From CAYFUT01 sp964346395 (GTDB taxonomy: Bacteria > Bacillota > Halanaerobiia > Halobacteroidales > Halobacteroidaceae): a stretch of 40,223 nucleotides of DNA. The translations under genes and the position numbers were made by a program. Of this stretch, positions 14,791-23,046 are shown piece after piece (within the stretch, counting starts at the first letter, position 1; the number at the start of each line of letters is the position of its first letter). The notes beneath the pieces are model-generated. The model saw nothing but the letters and a program-made list of their open reading frames with translations. It did no database searches and was not told where the DNA came from. The DNA lies in contig CAYFUT010000019.1 of the NCBI GenBank assembly GCA_964346395.1, positions 1 through 40,223 of the forward strand. Reading direction: 5' to 3'.

Positions 14791-15510
14791 ATGCCCGAAG
14801 AAAAACAACTTACCGACCAAACTACTATTACTAAAACAATAACCAGCAAACAAATCATCCAAATACAATTAATCTGGTATATGATTAATTTTTTAATTGT
14901 TTTTGGCCAAAAAAATATCGGCTTTGAGCTGCCTTACTTTAATAACTTATACCAGATTTCCTTTAAAATTATCGGCCGCAGTTTCTTTATTTCTTTTTTA
15001 TTATATACAATTACTACGCGGGAACTTGATTTTTCTAATTTAGGACTTACTCGCAGTAATTTTCTTTTTTATTTCCGACTTGGCATTAAACTAAGCAGTT
15101 TTCTATTAATCGGCCTGATTATTGCTAACATTTCACTAACTAATTATAACCCGCTGATTAAAATAACTACTCCCAGCCAGCTAGCTACTAGCCTCTTTTA
15201 CTTCGGTCTGGTCAGCGCTGGCTTATTAATTCCTGCCTTAAGTAAAGAACTTTTTTACCGCGGTTTAGTTTATCATTACTTGCAGAAAAAATGGGGCGGA
15301 GACCGGGCCTTTTTCTTAACCGTTCTCTACTACACCTTTAGTTATCTTGACTTACGGCCCGGAAGTTTAGCTGTCCACTTCTTCGTCGGCGGGATTACTA
15401 CTTACCTGTACTATAAAACAGAAAACCTGATTGCCCCGACAGTCTTTCAAACCGCCTATCAAGCCGGATTAACTGTCTATTTATTCTCTTTTTCTGATTG
15501 GCCGTTCTAA
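14791..15510 (+). CDS. CPBP-family intramembrane protein, catalytic motifs degenerate
   Basis: A 239-residue hydrophobic protein with several membrane segments (about 27-45, 57-75, 92-113, 134-150, 170-185, 192-208, 215-235). The region KELFYRGLVYHYLQ (152-165) and HFFVGG (196-201) place it in the CPBP/Abi (Rce1-like) family. However, the EExxxR motif reads KELFYR, the expected FxxxH motif reads FSYLD, and HxxxN/D reads HFFVG. Three of the usual active-site positions are thus altered, which suggests a non-proteolytic homologue. GGAGG is 7 nt before the ATG. It overlaps the convergent radical SAM gene by 4 bp. Function unknown. Confidence 0.75.
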   Translation: MPEEKQLTDQTTITKTITSKQIIQIQLIWYMINFLIVFGQKNIGFELPYFNNLYQISFKIIGRSFFISFLLYTITTRELDFSNLGLTRSNFLFYFRLGIKLSSFLLIGLIIANISLTNYNPLIKITTPSQLATSLFYFGLVSAGLLIPALSKELFYRGLVYHYLQKKWGGDRAFFLTVLYYTFSYLDLRPGSLAVHFFVGGITTYLYYKTENLIAPTVFQTAYQAGLTVYLFSFSDWPF

Positions 15511-16484
15511 TTAACTATATTAATCTCTCTTCCACACTGCGGACAAGCACCCTCCGTTAGATTAACCTCAACTTTATAATCACGGGTAACTACCTCTCTA
15601 CCACACGTAGGGCAGTAAGTATTGCGCGGCGCTAAATCAGGTATATTGCCTAAATAAACATGATTTAACTTTTGCTCAGCAATTTCCTCCGCTTCTTTCA
15701 TTGTGTCCCGCGGTGTTTTCCGTTTATTTAACTTATACCGGGGAAAATAGCGGGCCAAATGAAGCGGAATATCCGGATTCAAACCGGCAATCCAATCAGT
15801 CAAGGCTGCAATTTCCTTCGCACTGTCATTTAAGTCGGGGATTAATAAAGTAGTAATTTCCAATAACACCTCTCCCGCTACTTGCTCAGCCGTCTGTTTC
15901 ACAGGAGCTAAATCCCCTCCACAAATATCTTGATAAAACTCCTCTGTAAAGGCCTTGACATCTAAATTAATTCCGTTAATATAAGGTAGCAGTTCTTCTA
16001 AGGGAGCCGAATTAATCAAACCATTAGTTACTAATACATTCTTCAGCCCAACTTGCTGGGCCAACTTAGCAGTTTCCAGAATATATTCATACCAGACTAA
16101 AGGCTCCGAATAAGTATAAGCTATCCCCACTACGTCCTTTTCTTGAGCTAACTGCACTACTTGTTCCGCAGTTAACTCCTTAGTAGGTACCTCAGTTCCC
16201 TGCGCTAATTGATGATTTTGGCAGAATTGACAGCTCAAGTTACAGCCTTTAGTGCCCAAAGATAAAATCTGAGTTCCCGGATGAAAATGATAAAGCGGCT
16301 TCTTTTCAATCGGATCCACCGCAATTGAGCCTACCTGCTGGTAAGTAACAGCTCGTAATTTATTGTCTTTTACCTTTCTTACCTGACATCTGCCCGTCTG
16401 TCCTTCTTCTAATTGACAGTAATGCGGGCATAACTCACACCTGATCTGATCTCCATCGCGGGTATAATAACAAGCTTCCTGCAC
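15507..16484 (-). CDS. amrS: AmmeMemoRadiSam system radical SAM enzyme
   Basis: Radical SAM protein (325 residues) with the cluster motif CNLSCQFC (Cys81, 85, 88) that would bind [4Fe-4S] and S-adenosylmethionine. An N-terminal Cys cluster (16, 19, 23, 33) and a C-terminal zinc-ribbon-like pair of CxxC motifs (CPTC, CPQC) may hold further metal. YTYSEPLVWYEYI and VTNGLI are typical of the subfamily, related to pyruvate-formate-lyase activating enzymes. It starts with GTG at 16484, with GAGGTGAT spaced 5 nt, and follows the MEMO-AMMECR1 gene by 15 nt, so the two are probably coupled. The substrate is unknown. Confidence 0.9.
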   Translation of the reverse strand: MQEACYYTRDGDQIRCELCPHYCQLEEGQTGRCQVRKVKDNKLRAVTYQQVGSIAVDPIEKKPLYHFHPGTQILSLGTKGCNLSCQFCQNHQLAQGTEVPTKELTAEQVVQLAQEKDVVGIAYTYSEPLVWYEYILETAKLAQQVGLKNVLVTNGLINSAPLEELLPYINGINLDVKAFTEEFYQDICGGDLAPVKQTAEQVAGEVLLEITTLLIPDLNDSAKEIAALTDWIAGLNPDIPLHLARYFPRYKLNKRKTPRDTMKEAEEIAEQKLNHVYLGNIPDLAPRNTYCPTCGREVVTRDYKVEVNLTEGACPQCGREINIVN

Positions 16485-16499
16485 AGGATATCACCTCAA

Positions 16500-17909
16500 T
16501 TATTGGTATCTAGTCACTTCAAACCGCATTAACTCAATCTCATCATCCTGCGGGGGAATACCTGCTTTTCGCTTAGCAATTTCTATCTGCTTATCCACTG
16601 TATCTACTCCTTCTAAGTTCGGCAGCAACAGTCCAGTAGATCTTCCTTTGCGGACAATCACGCCGTACTCTTCCGGATCTAATTCGTCTTTACTATCAAT
16701 ATGTTCCGGCTCTCCCAATACATCAACCGTATAAGTTAGTTCCTGTAACTCCCCAATTTCAATTTCCTCAAAACGGAGGTCTTTAAATCCTGCTTTAACT
16801 GCATTTACAATAATTTCCTGAGCCAAATTAGCTTTAGTAGGTTTAGTCGTCCCAATACAGCCCCGCAAATTACCATTTTTCTTAATCGAAACAAAAGCCC
16901 CTGCCTGATCTGTCAGCTCAGCAGGCAGTTCCGACGGAGGTTCAATAACTTCTCCTTCTTTAGCATACGTCTCTACTGCTTCCCGGGCCAACTTTACAAA
17001 CTCACTTTCACTAGATCTGATTTCTTCAAGTCTCTCTTCTTTCCGTTCCTCTATCTCTTCAAAAAATCCAGCTTCTTCACTCTTACCCTTGATCTGATAA
17101 GTTGCTACTCCATAACCTACGCCAAAGGGGCCTTCATAGGAATGAACTCCGCCTTCTACTTTCAGACCATCTATCGCTCCCAACATGATAATTATCGGCC
17201 GCAGACCGCATTCTCCTGCTTTTTCAATTAAATCTTCATCTAAATCCATAATTTCTTCTACTGCCAGATCATCCAGAAAATTAATTATTGTTTCATCAAA
17301 CTCCTGTCCGCGCGGGTTATAACCAGCCGGAGCCCCGGGAGTTAACCGATGTGATAAATCTCCACTAGCTATTAGTGCAACCTCATAATCCAACTGCTCC
17401 GCCAACAGCTGAATTATCTTACCGAACTTATATAAATCCTCATAAGACAGCATCCCCATCGTAATCGGAACCAAGGGGGCATCAACTCCTGCTTCTTCTA
17501 AGTAATAAAGCGGTACTAATACCCCGTGGTCTAGTTTTAGATCAATATCAAACTGCTGCGCTGCTCCCTCATCAATCCGCGCTACTTTGATATCCTGAGT
17601 ATTGCAGGCCTGCACAATTTCTCCTACAAAATCTTCTTCCAACTGATAAGTTAACTCTACTTCTCCTGCCCCAAACTGAGCAAAATCACCAGTTAAGTTT
17701 TGCTGATTCAAAATACTGATTGCATCAGAAAATACCGGCCCGTGGGGACTAATAGTAATTAACAAATCAGGATCTGCTGCTTTCACTTCCTGCGCCAACT
17801 GCCGCAGGCTCTCCTGTGTATCCTTAATTTCTTCTACTGAATCCCCACCTACTTCCGGAATTACCACCGGCGGATGCGGCGACAAACCAGCAAATTTAAT
17901 TCCACTCAT
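16500..17909 (-). CDS. Fused MEMO (LigB-like) and AMMECR1 protein of the AmmeMemoRadiSam system
   Basis: Two domains in one 469-residue chain. Residues 1 to about 270 are a MEMO/class III extradiol dioxygenase-like domain with His12 (SPHPPVVIPEVGG), His56 (ISPHGP) and a GDLSHR motif as possible metal ligands. Residues about 293-469 are AMMECR1, with LRGCIGT and GLLLPNLEGVDT. A charged Glu/Lys-rich linker joins them. In many genomes these are separate genes beside the radical SAM partner, as amrS is here. The biochemical role of the trio is not established; modification of a protein or small molecule by the radical enzyme is inference. AAGGGGTGAT precedes the ATG. Confidence 0.9.
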   Translation of the reverse strand: MSGIKFAGLSPHPPVVIPEVGGDSVEEIKDTQESLRQLAQEVKAADPDLLITISPHGPVFSDAISILNQQNLTGDFAQFGAGEVELTYQLEEDFVGEIVQACNTQDIKVARIDEGAAQQFDIDLKLDHGVLVPLYYLEEAGVDAPLVPITMGMLSYEDLYKFGKIIQLLAEQLDYEVALIASGDLSHRLTPGAPAGYNPRGQEFDETIINFLDDLAVEEIMDLDEDLIEKAGECGLRPIIIMLGAIDGLKVEGGVHSYEGPFGVGYGVATYQIKGKSEEAGFFEEIEERKEERLEEIRSSESEFVKLAREAVETYAKEGEVIEPPSELPAELTDQAGAFVSIKKNGNLRGCIGTTKPTKANLAQEIIVNAVKAGFKDLRFEEIEIGELQELTYTVDVLGEPEHIDSKDELDPEEYGVIVRKGRSTGLLLPNLEGVDTVDKQIEIAKRKAGIPPQDDEIELMRFEVTRYQ

Positions 17910-17925
17910 TTACATCACCCCTTGT

Positions 17926-17999
17926 TTAAAATTAAAAATGTAAAATAGAAAATTGGCAACTGCAAACCCTACAAACAGTTTTCAAATTTTATTTTCCAG
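17926..17999 (-). repeat. Heptad-arm hairpin element 6 (arginase-MEMO)
   Basis: The left arm reads AAAATTA, AAAATGT, AAAATAG, AAAATTG; the right arm, reverse complemented, reads GGAAAAT, AAAATTT, GAAAACTG. GCAACTG / CAGTTTTC pairs at the inner end around a short core. The right end touches the arginase stop codon and the left end is about 16 nt from the next gene's start. Confidence 0.65.
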
Positions 18000-18881
18000 C
18001 TATAGAATTTTTTCTCCCAGTAAAGACTTGATTAACTCAACGGCTAATTGAGCCGTTTGGTTCTGATAATCTAAGATAGGATTTATCTCAACTACCCCTG
18101 CCGAAGATAAAATTTCTGCTTCCGCTATCATTTCCATTGCTAAATGAGCTTCCCGATAATCAAGTCCTCCCTTGACAGGAGTTCCTACTCCCGGGGCTTC
18201 TAGAGGGTCAACAACATCTAAATCCAAACTAACATGAACGCCTTCCACTCCTTGACTGCTAATTGTAATTGCTTGTTTCATTATCTCATGCATCCCGACT
18301 TTATCTATATCCTCAATAGTAAATACCGTAACCCCCGACTTCTTTAATAACTCTTGCTCCGGCGGATCAAGGGCTCTAGCACCTACTATTACCGTCTGCT
18401 CAGGGGCTGCTTTAGGAATAAATTGACAGCAATTATTTAGTCTGTCATCCCCTTGACCGACCACAGCCGCTAGGACCATGCCGTGAATATTCCCCGTCGG
18501 ACTAGTAATGAAATTATTAAAATCACCGTGGGCATCAAACCAGATAACTCCTACTTCTTTCCTTCTACTTACCCCGGCTAAATTACCAATAGCAATACTG
18601 TGATCGCCCCCTAATATTAAAGGCACATCTTGCTTACTTACAATTTCCTCTACTCTATCAGCTAATTGGCGGCAGATATCAAGTACCGGCGCCAGAAAAT
18701 TATCATCATCAATCTTATCTCTAATCACTGAAATATTCAGATCACCTAAATCTTCTACCTCTAAATCTAATTGCCGCAGTTCAGTCAGTAAATTAGCATA
18801 CCTCAGAGCACTAGCTCCCATATCAACTCCCCGGCGATTAGCTCCAAAATCAGTCGGTACGCCTAAGACTTTAACGGTCAT
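18000..18881 (-). CDS. rocF: Arginase
   Basis: Mn-dependent hydrolysis of arginine to ornithine and urea. Ureohydrolase ligands are in place: His94 (GGDHS), Asp116/His118/Asp120 (DAHGD) and Asp220/Asp222 (SLDLDVVDP). The 293-residue length and the SPTGNIHGM loop (127-135) resemble arginases (SPSGNIHGM) more than agmatinases. GGAGTGAT precedes the ATG. It follows the PLP racemase by about 133 nt on the same strand, so ornithine produced here could feed that enzyme. Agmatinase or formiminoglutamase are less likely alternatives. Confidence 0.9.
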   Translation of the reverse strand: MTVKVLGVPTDFGANRRGVDMGASALRYANLLTELRQLDLEVEDLGDLNISVIRDKIDDDNFLAPVLDICRQLADRVEEIVSKQDVPLILGGDHSIAIGNLAGVSRRKEVGVIWFDAHGDFNNFITSPTGNIHGMVLAAVVGQGDDRLNNCCQFIPKAAPEQTVIVGARALDPPEQELLKKSGVTVFTIEDIDKVGMHEIMKQAITISSQGVEGVHVSLDLDVVDPLEAPGVGTPVKGGLDYREAHLAMEMIAEAEILSSAGVVEINPILDYQNQTAQLAVELIKSLLGEKIL

Positions 18882-18898
18882 CTGATCACTCCTTGTTT

Positions 18899-19008
18899 GG
18901 CTGTGGGCTGCGAGATGTGGTCTTATTTAACCTTTCAAAACCGCTTATTCTAAGGTTTTGTCGTTATTTTTTACTCATGGCTCATAGCCCATAGCTCACA
19001 GCCTACAG
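18899..19008 (-). repeat. Heptad-arm hairpin element 7 (racemase-arginase)
   Basis: GC-richer version: the left arm is GGCTGTG, GGCTGCG, AGATGTG. The right arm, reverse complemented, is GGCTGTG, AGCTATG, GGCTATG, AGCCATG, AGTAAAA. The core holds its own hairpin (AAAACCGCTTA / TAAGGTTTT). It begins 6 bp after the racemase stop codon. Confidence 0.75.
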
Positions 19009-19014
19009 ATAGCT

Positions 19015-20073
19015 TTATCTACAATATCTTTTCTCCACATAAGGAGAAGTCATCGCCCTTAAAAGAGCTCCATACTGCAGCCTGAATTTAACTTCTGCTC
19101 CTAATTCTATTTCTTCAGCTTCAGTAACATCAACCACCAAGTGGTCACTACTGGCTCCCTCAATAGTTATTCCTTCTTTTATAGGAATTAAATCTTGAGG
19201 AGCAATATCCTGCCTCCCCACGGCTAAAATTGCTCTTTTCCTAACTCCTTTATTTACAATCTGTTTTTCTTCACCAAAGGCATTCTCTGCCTGCCCCCCA
19301 CTTACCGCCGTCGGCTTCTCCTTGACTTCTATTACTTCCGCTACTAGCGTGAACGTATCCACCTCAGTTAGTGCAAACTTACTGCCGTCTGGAACTTCTC
19401 TCCCCAATAAAATAGTCTCCCCTATTCGATAACAATTACTCACGGCTGTAAAATCATCATCCACTAATAGCGGTAATGAACTGCTATTACCGGCAGTCAC
19501 AATATCTAATTTTGACCCTAATTCACTCTGCACCTGCTCAACCAAGTCACCAAATTCCGCCACTAATTTCTGAGTAGGACAGACGCCGCGAAAGCAAGCT
19601 AAATTAGTTCCTAGCCCTGCTAATATAATATTATCTAATTTTTGAACTTCTGCTGCCGCAGACAATAAATTCTTCGACAGCAATCCCTCTCGTCTATCTC
19701 CCAAATCAACCATTAATACTACTTTATGGCTGCAGTTTAACCCTTTAGCCGCCTGATTAAGCCGCCTAATTACCTCTAACTCAGAATTAAGGCTAATATC
19801 AGCATAGGTAACAACTTCTTCAGCCTCACTTAACTGTGGAATTCTCAACATCATTAGCGGAATATCTAAGTCAGCTAATTTTTTTAAGTTGTGCAGCCTG
19901 GAATCTGCCAAACCCGCTACTCCATTATCTACTAACTGGTGGGCTACTTTTAAATCGGCAGCTGCTCCTTTAGTTACTCCCCAAATTTCAACACCTTTGT
20001 CTGCCCCTAAATTAACAACTTTTCGGGCGTTAGCCCCCACACTATCTAAATCAATCTCCAACCTCGGCTTCAT
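19015..20073 (-). CDS. orr: PLP-dependent ornithine/alanine-type racemase
   Basis: Fold-type III PLP enzyme (352 residues), an alanine-racemase-like barrel with the Schiff-base Lys35 in WGVTKG. TAGNSSSLP and the C-terminal RLQYGALLRAMTSPYVEK are typical of the predicted amino-acid racemase family (COG3457 group) that includes clostridial ornithine racemase. The adjacent arginase makes ornithine a plausible substrate; D-ornithine would then feed ornithine aminomutase fermentation, but those genes are not in the window. I chose the ATG at 20073 over the GTG at 20079 because of AAAGGGG spacing. The exact substrate, and hence the symbol, is inference. Confidence 0.7.
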   Translation of the reverse strand: MKPRLEIDLDSVGANARKVVNLGADKGVEIWGVTKGAAADLKVAHQLVDNGVAGLADSRLHNLKKLADLDIPLMMLRIPQLSEAEEVVTYADISLNSELEVIRRLNQAAKGLNCSHKVVLMVDLGDRREGLLSKNLLSAAAEVQKLDNIILAGLGTNLACFRGVCPTQKLVAEFGDLVEQVQSELGSKLDIVTAGNSSSLPLLVDDDFTAVSNCYRIGETILLGREVPDGSKFALTEVDTFTLVAEVIEVKEKPTAVSGGQAENAFGEEKQIVNKGVRKRAILAVGRQDIAPQDLIPIKEGITIEGASSDHLVVDVTEAEEIELGAEVKFRLQYGALLRAMTSPYVEKRYCR

Positions 20074-20123
20074 GCTCACCGCCCCTTTGATTACAATTGC
20101 TAATTTGAATTTTTCAGCCGCAG

Positions 20124-20163
20124 CAAAAAATAAAAAAGGAAGAGTATATTATAATACCCTCCC
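20124..20163 (-). terminator. Terminator after rpsI
   Basis: 10-bp stem GGGAGGGTAT / ATACTCTTCC (20138-20163, two G-U pairs) followed in the transcript by TTTTTTATTTTTT. It closes the rplM-rpsI unit, so the downstream racemase and arginase must have their own promoter. Confidence 0.9.
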
Positions 20164-20178
20164 CTACTGAAAAATAGT

Positions 20179-20574
20179 TTATCTTTTAGAAAATTGCGGT
20201 GATTTACGAGCCTTCTTACGGCCATATTTCTTTCTTTCTTTCATCCGCGGATCTCTTGTTAAAAAGCCAGCTTTCTTTAATAGATCACGATAGTCTTCAT
20301 TAACATCTAATAATGCACGAGCAATTCCGTGGCGAATAGCTTCCGCTTGCCCGGAAACTCCACCGCTTTCTACATTCGCATAAACATCAAATTCACCCAT
20401 TACATTAACAATTTCCATCGGCTGCTTAACAACTTCCTGCAGGCTCTTGCGGCCAAAATACTGCTCTAAAGACTGATCATTAATTTCAATTTTACCATCG
20501 CCAGGCATCAATCTTACTCGAGCCGTAGAAGTCTTTCTGCGGCCTGTACCCCAATATACAACATCTTCTGCCAT
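20179..20574 (-). CDS. rpsI: 30S ribosomal protein S9
   Basis: 131 residues with the family core YWGTGRRKTSTARVRL and the invariant basic tail ending KARKSPQFSKR, which reaches the P-site tRNA. GGGAGG precedes the ATG. It follows rplM by 20 nt, the universal L13-S9 pair, and is followed by a strong terminator. Confidence 0.98.
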   Translation of the reverse strand: MAEDVVYWGTGRRKTSTARVRLMPGDGKIEINDQSLEQYFGRKSLQEVVKQPMEIVNVMGEFDVYANVESGGVSGQAEAIRHGIARALLDVNEDYRDLLKKAGFLTRDPRMKERKKYGRKKARKSPQFSKR

Positions 20575-20594
20575 TAATAATTCCTCCCTTCAAA

Positions 20595-21023
20595 TTACAG
20601 TTCTAATTCTTTAGGTTGCTGTGCTTGATGCGGATGTTCTCCATCAGCATAAATCTTTAGCTTCTTTATCATTTTTCGGCCTAATTTGTTACTAGGCAGC
20701 ATACCTTTAACAGCCTTTTTAATTATCTTTTCCGGCTCTTTTTCCAGCATTTCTCCATAAGGGGTAGACGTTAACCCACCCGGATACTGAGAATGATGCT
20801 GATACTGCTTCTGCTGCATCTTTCTACCTGTTAAATGAACTTGACTAGCATTCACCACAATCACATGATCCCCTGTATCCATATGGGGCGTATAAGTCGG
20901 CTTATGCTTTCCACGTAATACCTTTGCAATTTCTGAAGCCACACGTCCTAATGTCTTACCTGCTACATCAGCTTCATACCACTGCCTATCAATGTCTTCA
21001 GGACTAGGCATATAAGTACTCAT
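20595..21023 (-). CDS. rplM: 50S ribosomal protein L13
   Basis: 142 residues, an early-assembling 50S protein. GKTLGRVASEIAKVLRGK and GDHVIVVNA are the usual L13 blocks, and KAVKGMLPSNKLGR is the C-terminal signature. AAGGAGG lies 8 nt before the ATG. It has its own promoter at 21103-21131 with a leader of about 75 nt. Confidence 0.98.
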   Translation of the reverse strand: MSTYMPSPEDIDRQWYEADVAGKTLGRVASEIAKVLRGKHKPTYTPHMDTGDHVIVVNASQVHLTGRKMQQKQYQHHSQYPGGLTSTPYGEMLEKEPEKIIKKAVKGMLPSNKLGRKMIKKLKIYADGEHPHQAQQPKELEL

Positions 21024-21102
21024 TACTTTTTCCTCCTTATTTTCTTACTCTAAATTTATAATTCCCGGGGCTTTTTACCATGATTGACACACCTACAGAG
21101 GT

Positions 21103-21131
21103 ATTTTATAATATCTATCCTCTAGTGTCAA
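21103..21131 (-). promoter_or_regulatory. Promoter of rplM-rpsI
   Basis: TTGACA (21126-21131), a 17-nt spacer, TAAAAT (21103-21108). The predicted leader is about 75 nt before the rplM ATG and contains GCCCCGGG, which might form a small regulatory structure; I cannot confirm an L13-type autoregulatory fold. Confidence 0.8.
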
Positions 21132-21157
21132 GAAAAATCAGAAATCCAATGGATGAG

Positions 21158-21423
21158 TTTACAGTTAATAGTTTACAGTTTACAATTGATAGTTTACAGT
21201 TAAAAATCAACTTCAACTCCAGCAAAACCCCTTGGTTTTCTATNNNNNNNNNNNNNNNNNNNNNNNNNNNNNNNNNNNNNNNNNNNNNNNNNNNNNNNNN
21301 NNNNNNNNNNNNNNNNNNNNNNNNNNNNNNNNNNNNNNNNNNNATAGTTTACAGTTAAAAATCAACTTCAACTCCAGCAAAACCCCTTGGTTTTCTATGC
21401 TTGTAACTGTTAACTGTATAGCC
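21158..21423 (-). repeat. Heptad-arm hairpin element 8 (truA-rplM), interrupted by scaffold gap
   Basis: The left arm reads GAGTTTA, CAGTTAA, TAGTTTA, CAGTTTA, CAATTGA, TAGTTTA, CAGTTAA. The right arm at 21401-21423, reverse complemented, reads CTATACA, GTTAACA, GTTACAA. A 55-bp segment occurs identically on both sides of the N run. The right arm supplies the stop codon and last codons of truA. Confidence 0.75.
21244..21343. other. Assembly gap (100 Ns) flanked by a 55-bp exact duplicate
   Basis: 100 unknown bases. The 55 bp before (21189-21243) and after (21344-21398) are identical. A length of 55 fits a de Bruijn k-mer overlap at contig ends, so the true sequence may have a single copy and no gap. 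The round N number is a placeholder. Confidence 0.9.
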
Positions 21424-22219
21424 AGGGTAAAAACCAACCCGGGCTATGAAAACCACAGAAACCGTATCCAATATCAACTGGTTTATAAACGATTTGCTCT
21501 AAACAGAGGCCACAGGCCGGAGCAGTTGGCCCGGCTTGAGTTCTATCTTTAGCAGCTAATATTTCTTTCATCTGGTCGGGAGGGAGTTCTCCCTTACCTA
21601 CTTCCATTAAAGTCCCCACCATGATCCGCACCATATTGTAGAGAAAAGAAGTCCCGGTTACTAAAATTGTAATCAACTTTTCCGTCGGTTGTACAATTTC
21701 TAAATTTAATATCTTCCGCACTGGACTGTTAAATACACAGCCGGAAGCTCGAAAAGAAGAAAAATCATACTCGCCAATTAAATATTCCCCTGCCTCCTGC
21801 ATTGCCTCTAAATCAAGATCATAATAAATATAAGGAGCATAATTGCGTAAAAAAGGAGACGGATGTTGAGCCTGATAAAGTTGATAACTATAAGTCTTTT
21901 TATGTGGCCAATACCGGGGGTCAAAGTCGCTACTTACCTCTTCTGTATTCTGAATTACAATATCATTCGGCAATTCAGCATTTAACGCCCGCGGAAACCT
22001 ATCCTCTGGAATAGAAGTATTCATCCGACAGGTAACTACTTGACCGCGCGCATGAACTCCAGCATCGGTTCTACTAGCTCCAATAATAGTTACCGGGCTT
22101 TTTACCAGCCTACATAAAGAATCTTCTAGCTCAGCCTGAATAGTTGGCAGCTCTTTTTGCCGCTGAAAGCCGTGATAATTAGTCCCATCATAAGCTACAG
22201 TAGATTTGAAATTCCGCAC
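21410..22219 (-). CDS. truA: tRNA pseudouridine synthase A
   Basis: Forms pseudouridine at positions 38-40 of the tRNA anticodon arm. The catalytic Asp52 lies in SRTDAGVHARGQ, and YNMVRIMVGTLMEVG is the second family block. At 269 residues it is somewhat longer than the common 245-260; the extra C-terminal residues (ending FLPWLYS) run into the heptad-repeat arm, whose TAA is used as stop. It starts with GTG at 22219, with GGAGT about 9 nt upstream. It follows ecfT by 28 nt, the standard firmicute order ecfAAT-truA-rplM. Confidence 0.95.
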   Translation of the reverse strand: MRNFKSTVAYDGTNYHGFQRQKELPTIQAELEDSLCRLVKSPVTIIGASRTDAGVHARGQVVTCRMNTSIPEDRFPRALNAELPNDIVIQNTEEVSSDFDPRYWPHKKTYSYQLYQAQHPSPFLRNYAPYIYYDLDLEAMQEAGEYLIGEYDFSSFRASGCVFNSPVRKILNLEIVQPTEKLITILVTGTSFLYNMVRIMVGTLMEVGKGELPPDQMKEILAAKDRTQAGPTAPACGLCLEQIVYKPVDIGYGFCGFHSPGWFLPWLYS

Positions 22220-22247
22220 TAACTTTCACTCCAAACAGATTATTAGT

Positions 22248-23042
22248 TTACAGCATCACTGCCACCGAAATCAAATATACTAAACTAACTCCCAGCGTTA
22301 TATAATCTCGTCGCGCAAATTTCAACTCATTCATCCGAGTTCTATTGTCGCCCCCTTGATAACATCTAGCCTCCATAGCTACTGCCAGATCATCAGCCCG
22401 CCGGAAAGCATTTACAAACAAAGGTACTAATAGCGGAATTAAACTCTTAGCTTTTTTAATCAAATTCCCGCTTTCAAAATCCGCTCCTCGAGCCTGCTGA
22501 GCTTTCATTATTTTTTTAGCTTCCTCCAATAAAGTTGGAATAAACCTTAAAGCAATAGTCATCATCATGGCCAATTCATGAGCAGGAACTCCTAATCGTT
22601 TGAAGGGATTTAGTAAATTTTCTAACCCATCAGTCAATTCCAAAGGAGAAGTAGTTAAAGTCAGTAGGGAAGTATACATAATCAAAAATATCAACCGCAG
22701 AGCCATAAAACTCCCCATTTCTAATCCTTTCCTTTCAATCCGTAAGAATTTCCAGTGCCATAATACTTCTCCTCCCCGGGTCATAAATAAATGAATAACA
22801 AAAGTAAATAGAATAATAAACAATAAGGGCTTAACACTACGAATTAAGTATTTAACTTCTACTTTAGATAAAACAAGAGTTAATAATATAAATCCAAACA
22901 ATACTAGATACCCCACAAAACTATCCAGTAAGAATATAGTTATAATAAACAATAAAATTACAGTGATTTTAAGCCGAGAATCTAATTTATGAACTATCGA
23001 ATCCCGTTCTAAATATTGGCCAATCATGATATCATCTAACAT
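22248..23042 (-). CDS. ecfT: ECF transporter transmembrane scaffold EcfT
   Basis: Integral membrane subunit of the energy-coupling factor module, which couples ATP hydrolysis by EcfA1/A2 to vitamin or metal uptake by exchangeable S components encoded elsewhere. 264 residues with about five membrane helices (around 28-75, 100-130 and 238-262), and the two coupling-helix motifs QQARGADF and AMEARCYQGG that contact the ATPases. It starts 4 nt after ecfA2, with GAGGG upstream. Confidence 0.95.
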   Translation of the reverse strand: MLDDIMIGQYLERDSIVHKLDSRLKITVILLFIITIFLLDSFVGYLVLFGFILLTLVLSKVEVKYLIRSVKPLLFIILFTFVIHLFMTRGGEVLWHWKFLRIERKGLEMGSFMALRLIFLIMYTSLLTLTTSPLELTDGLENLLNPFKRLGVPAHELAMMMTIALRFIPTLLEEAKKIMKAQQARGADFESGNLIKKAKSLIPLLVPLFVNAFRRADDLAVAMEARCYQGGDNRTRMNELKFARRDYITLGVSLVYLISVAVML

Positions 23043-23046
23043 AACT

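Noticed and set aside
21080..21552. Open frames running through the N block.
   Set aside because: They exist only because Ns contain no stop codons; the flanks are repeat sequence.
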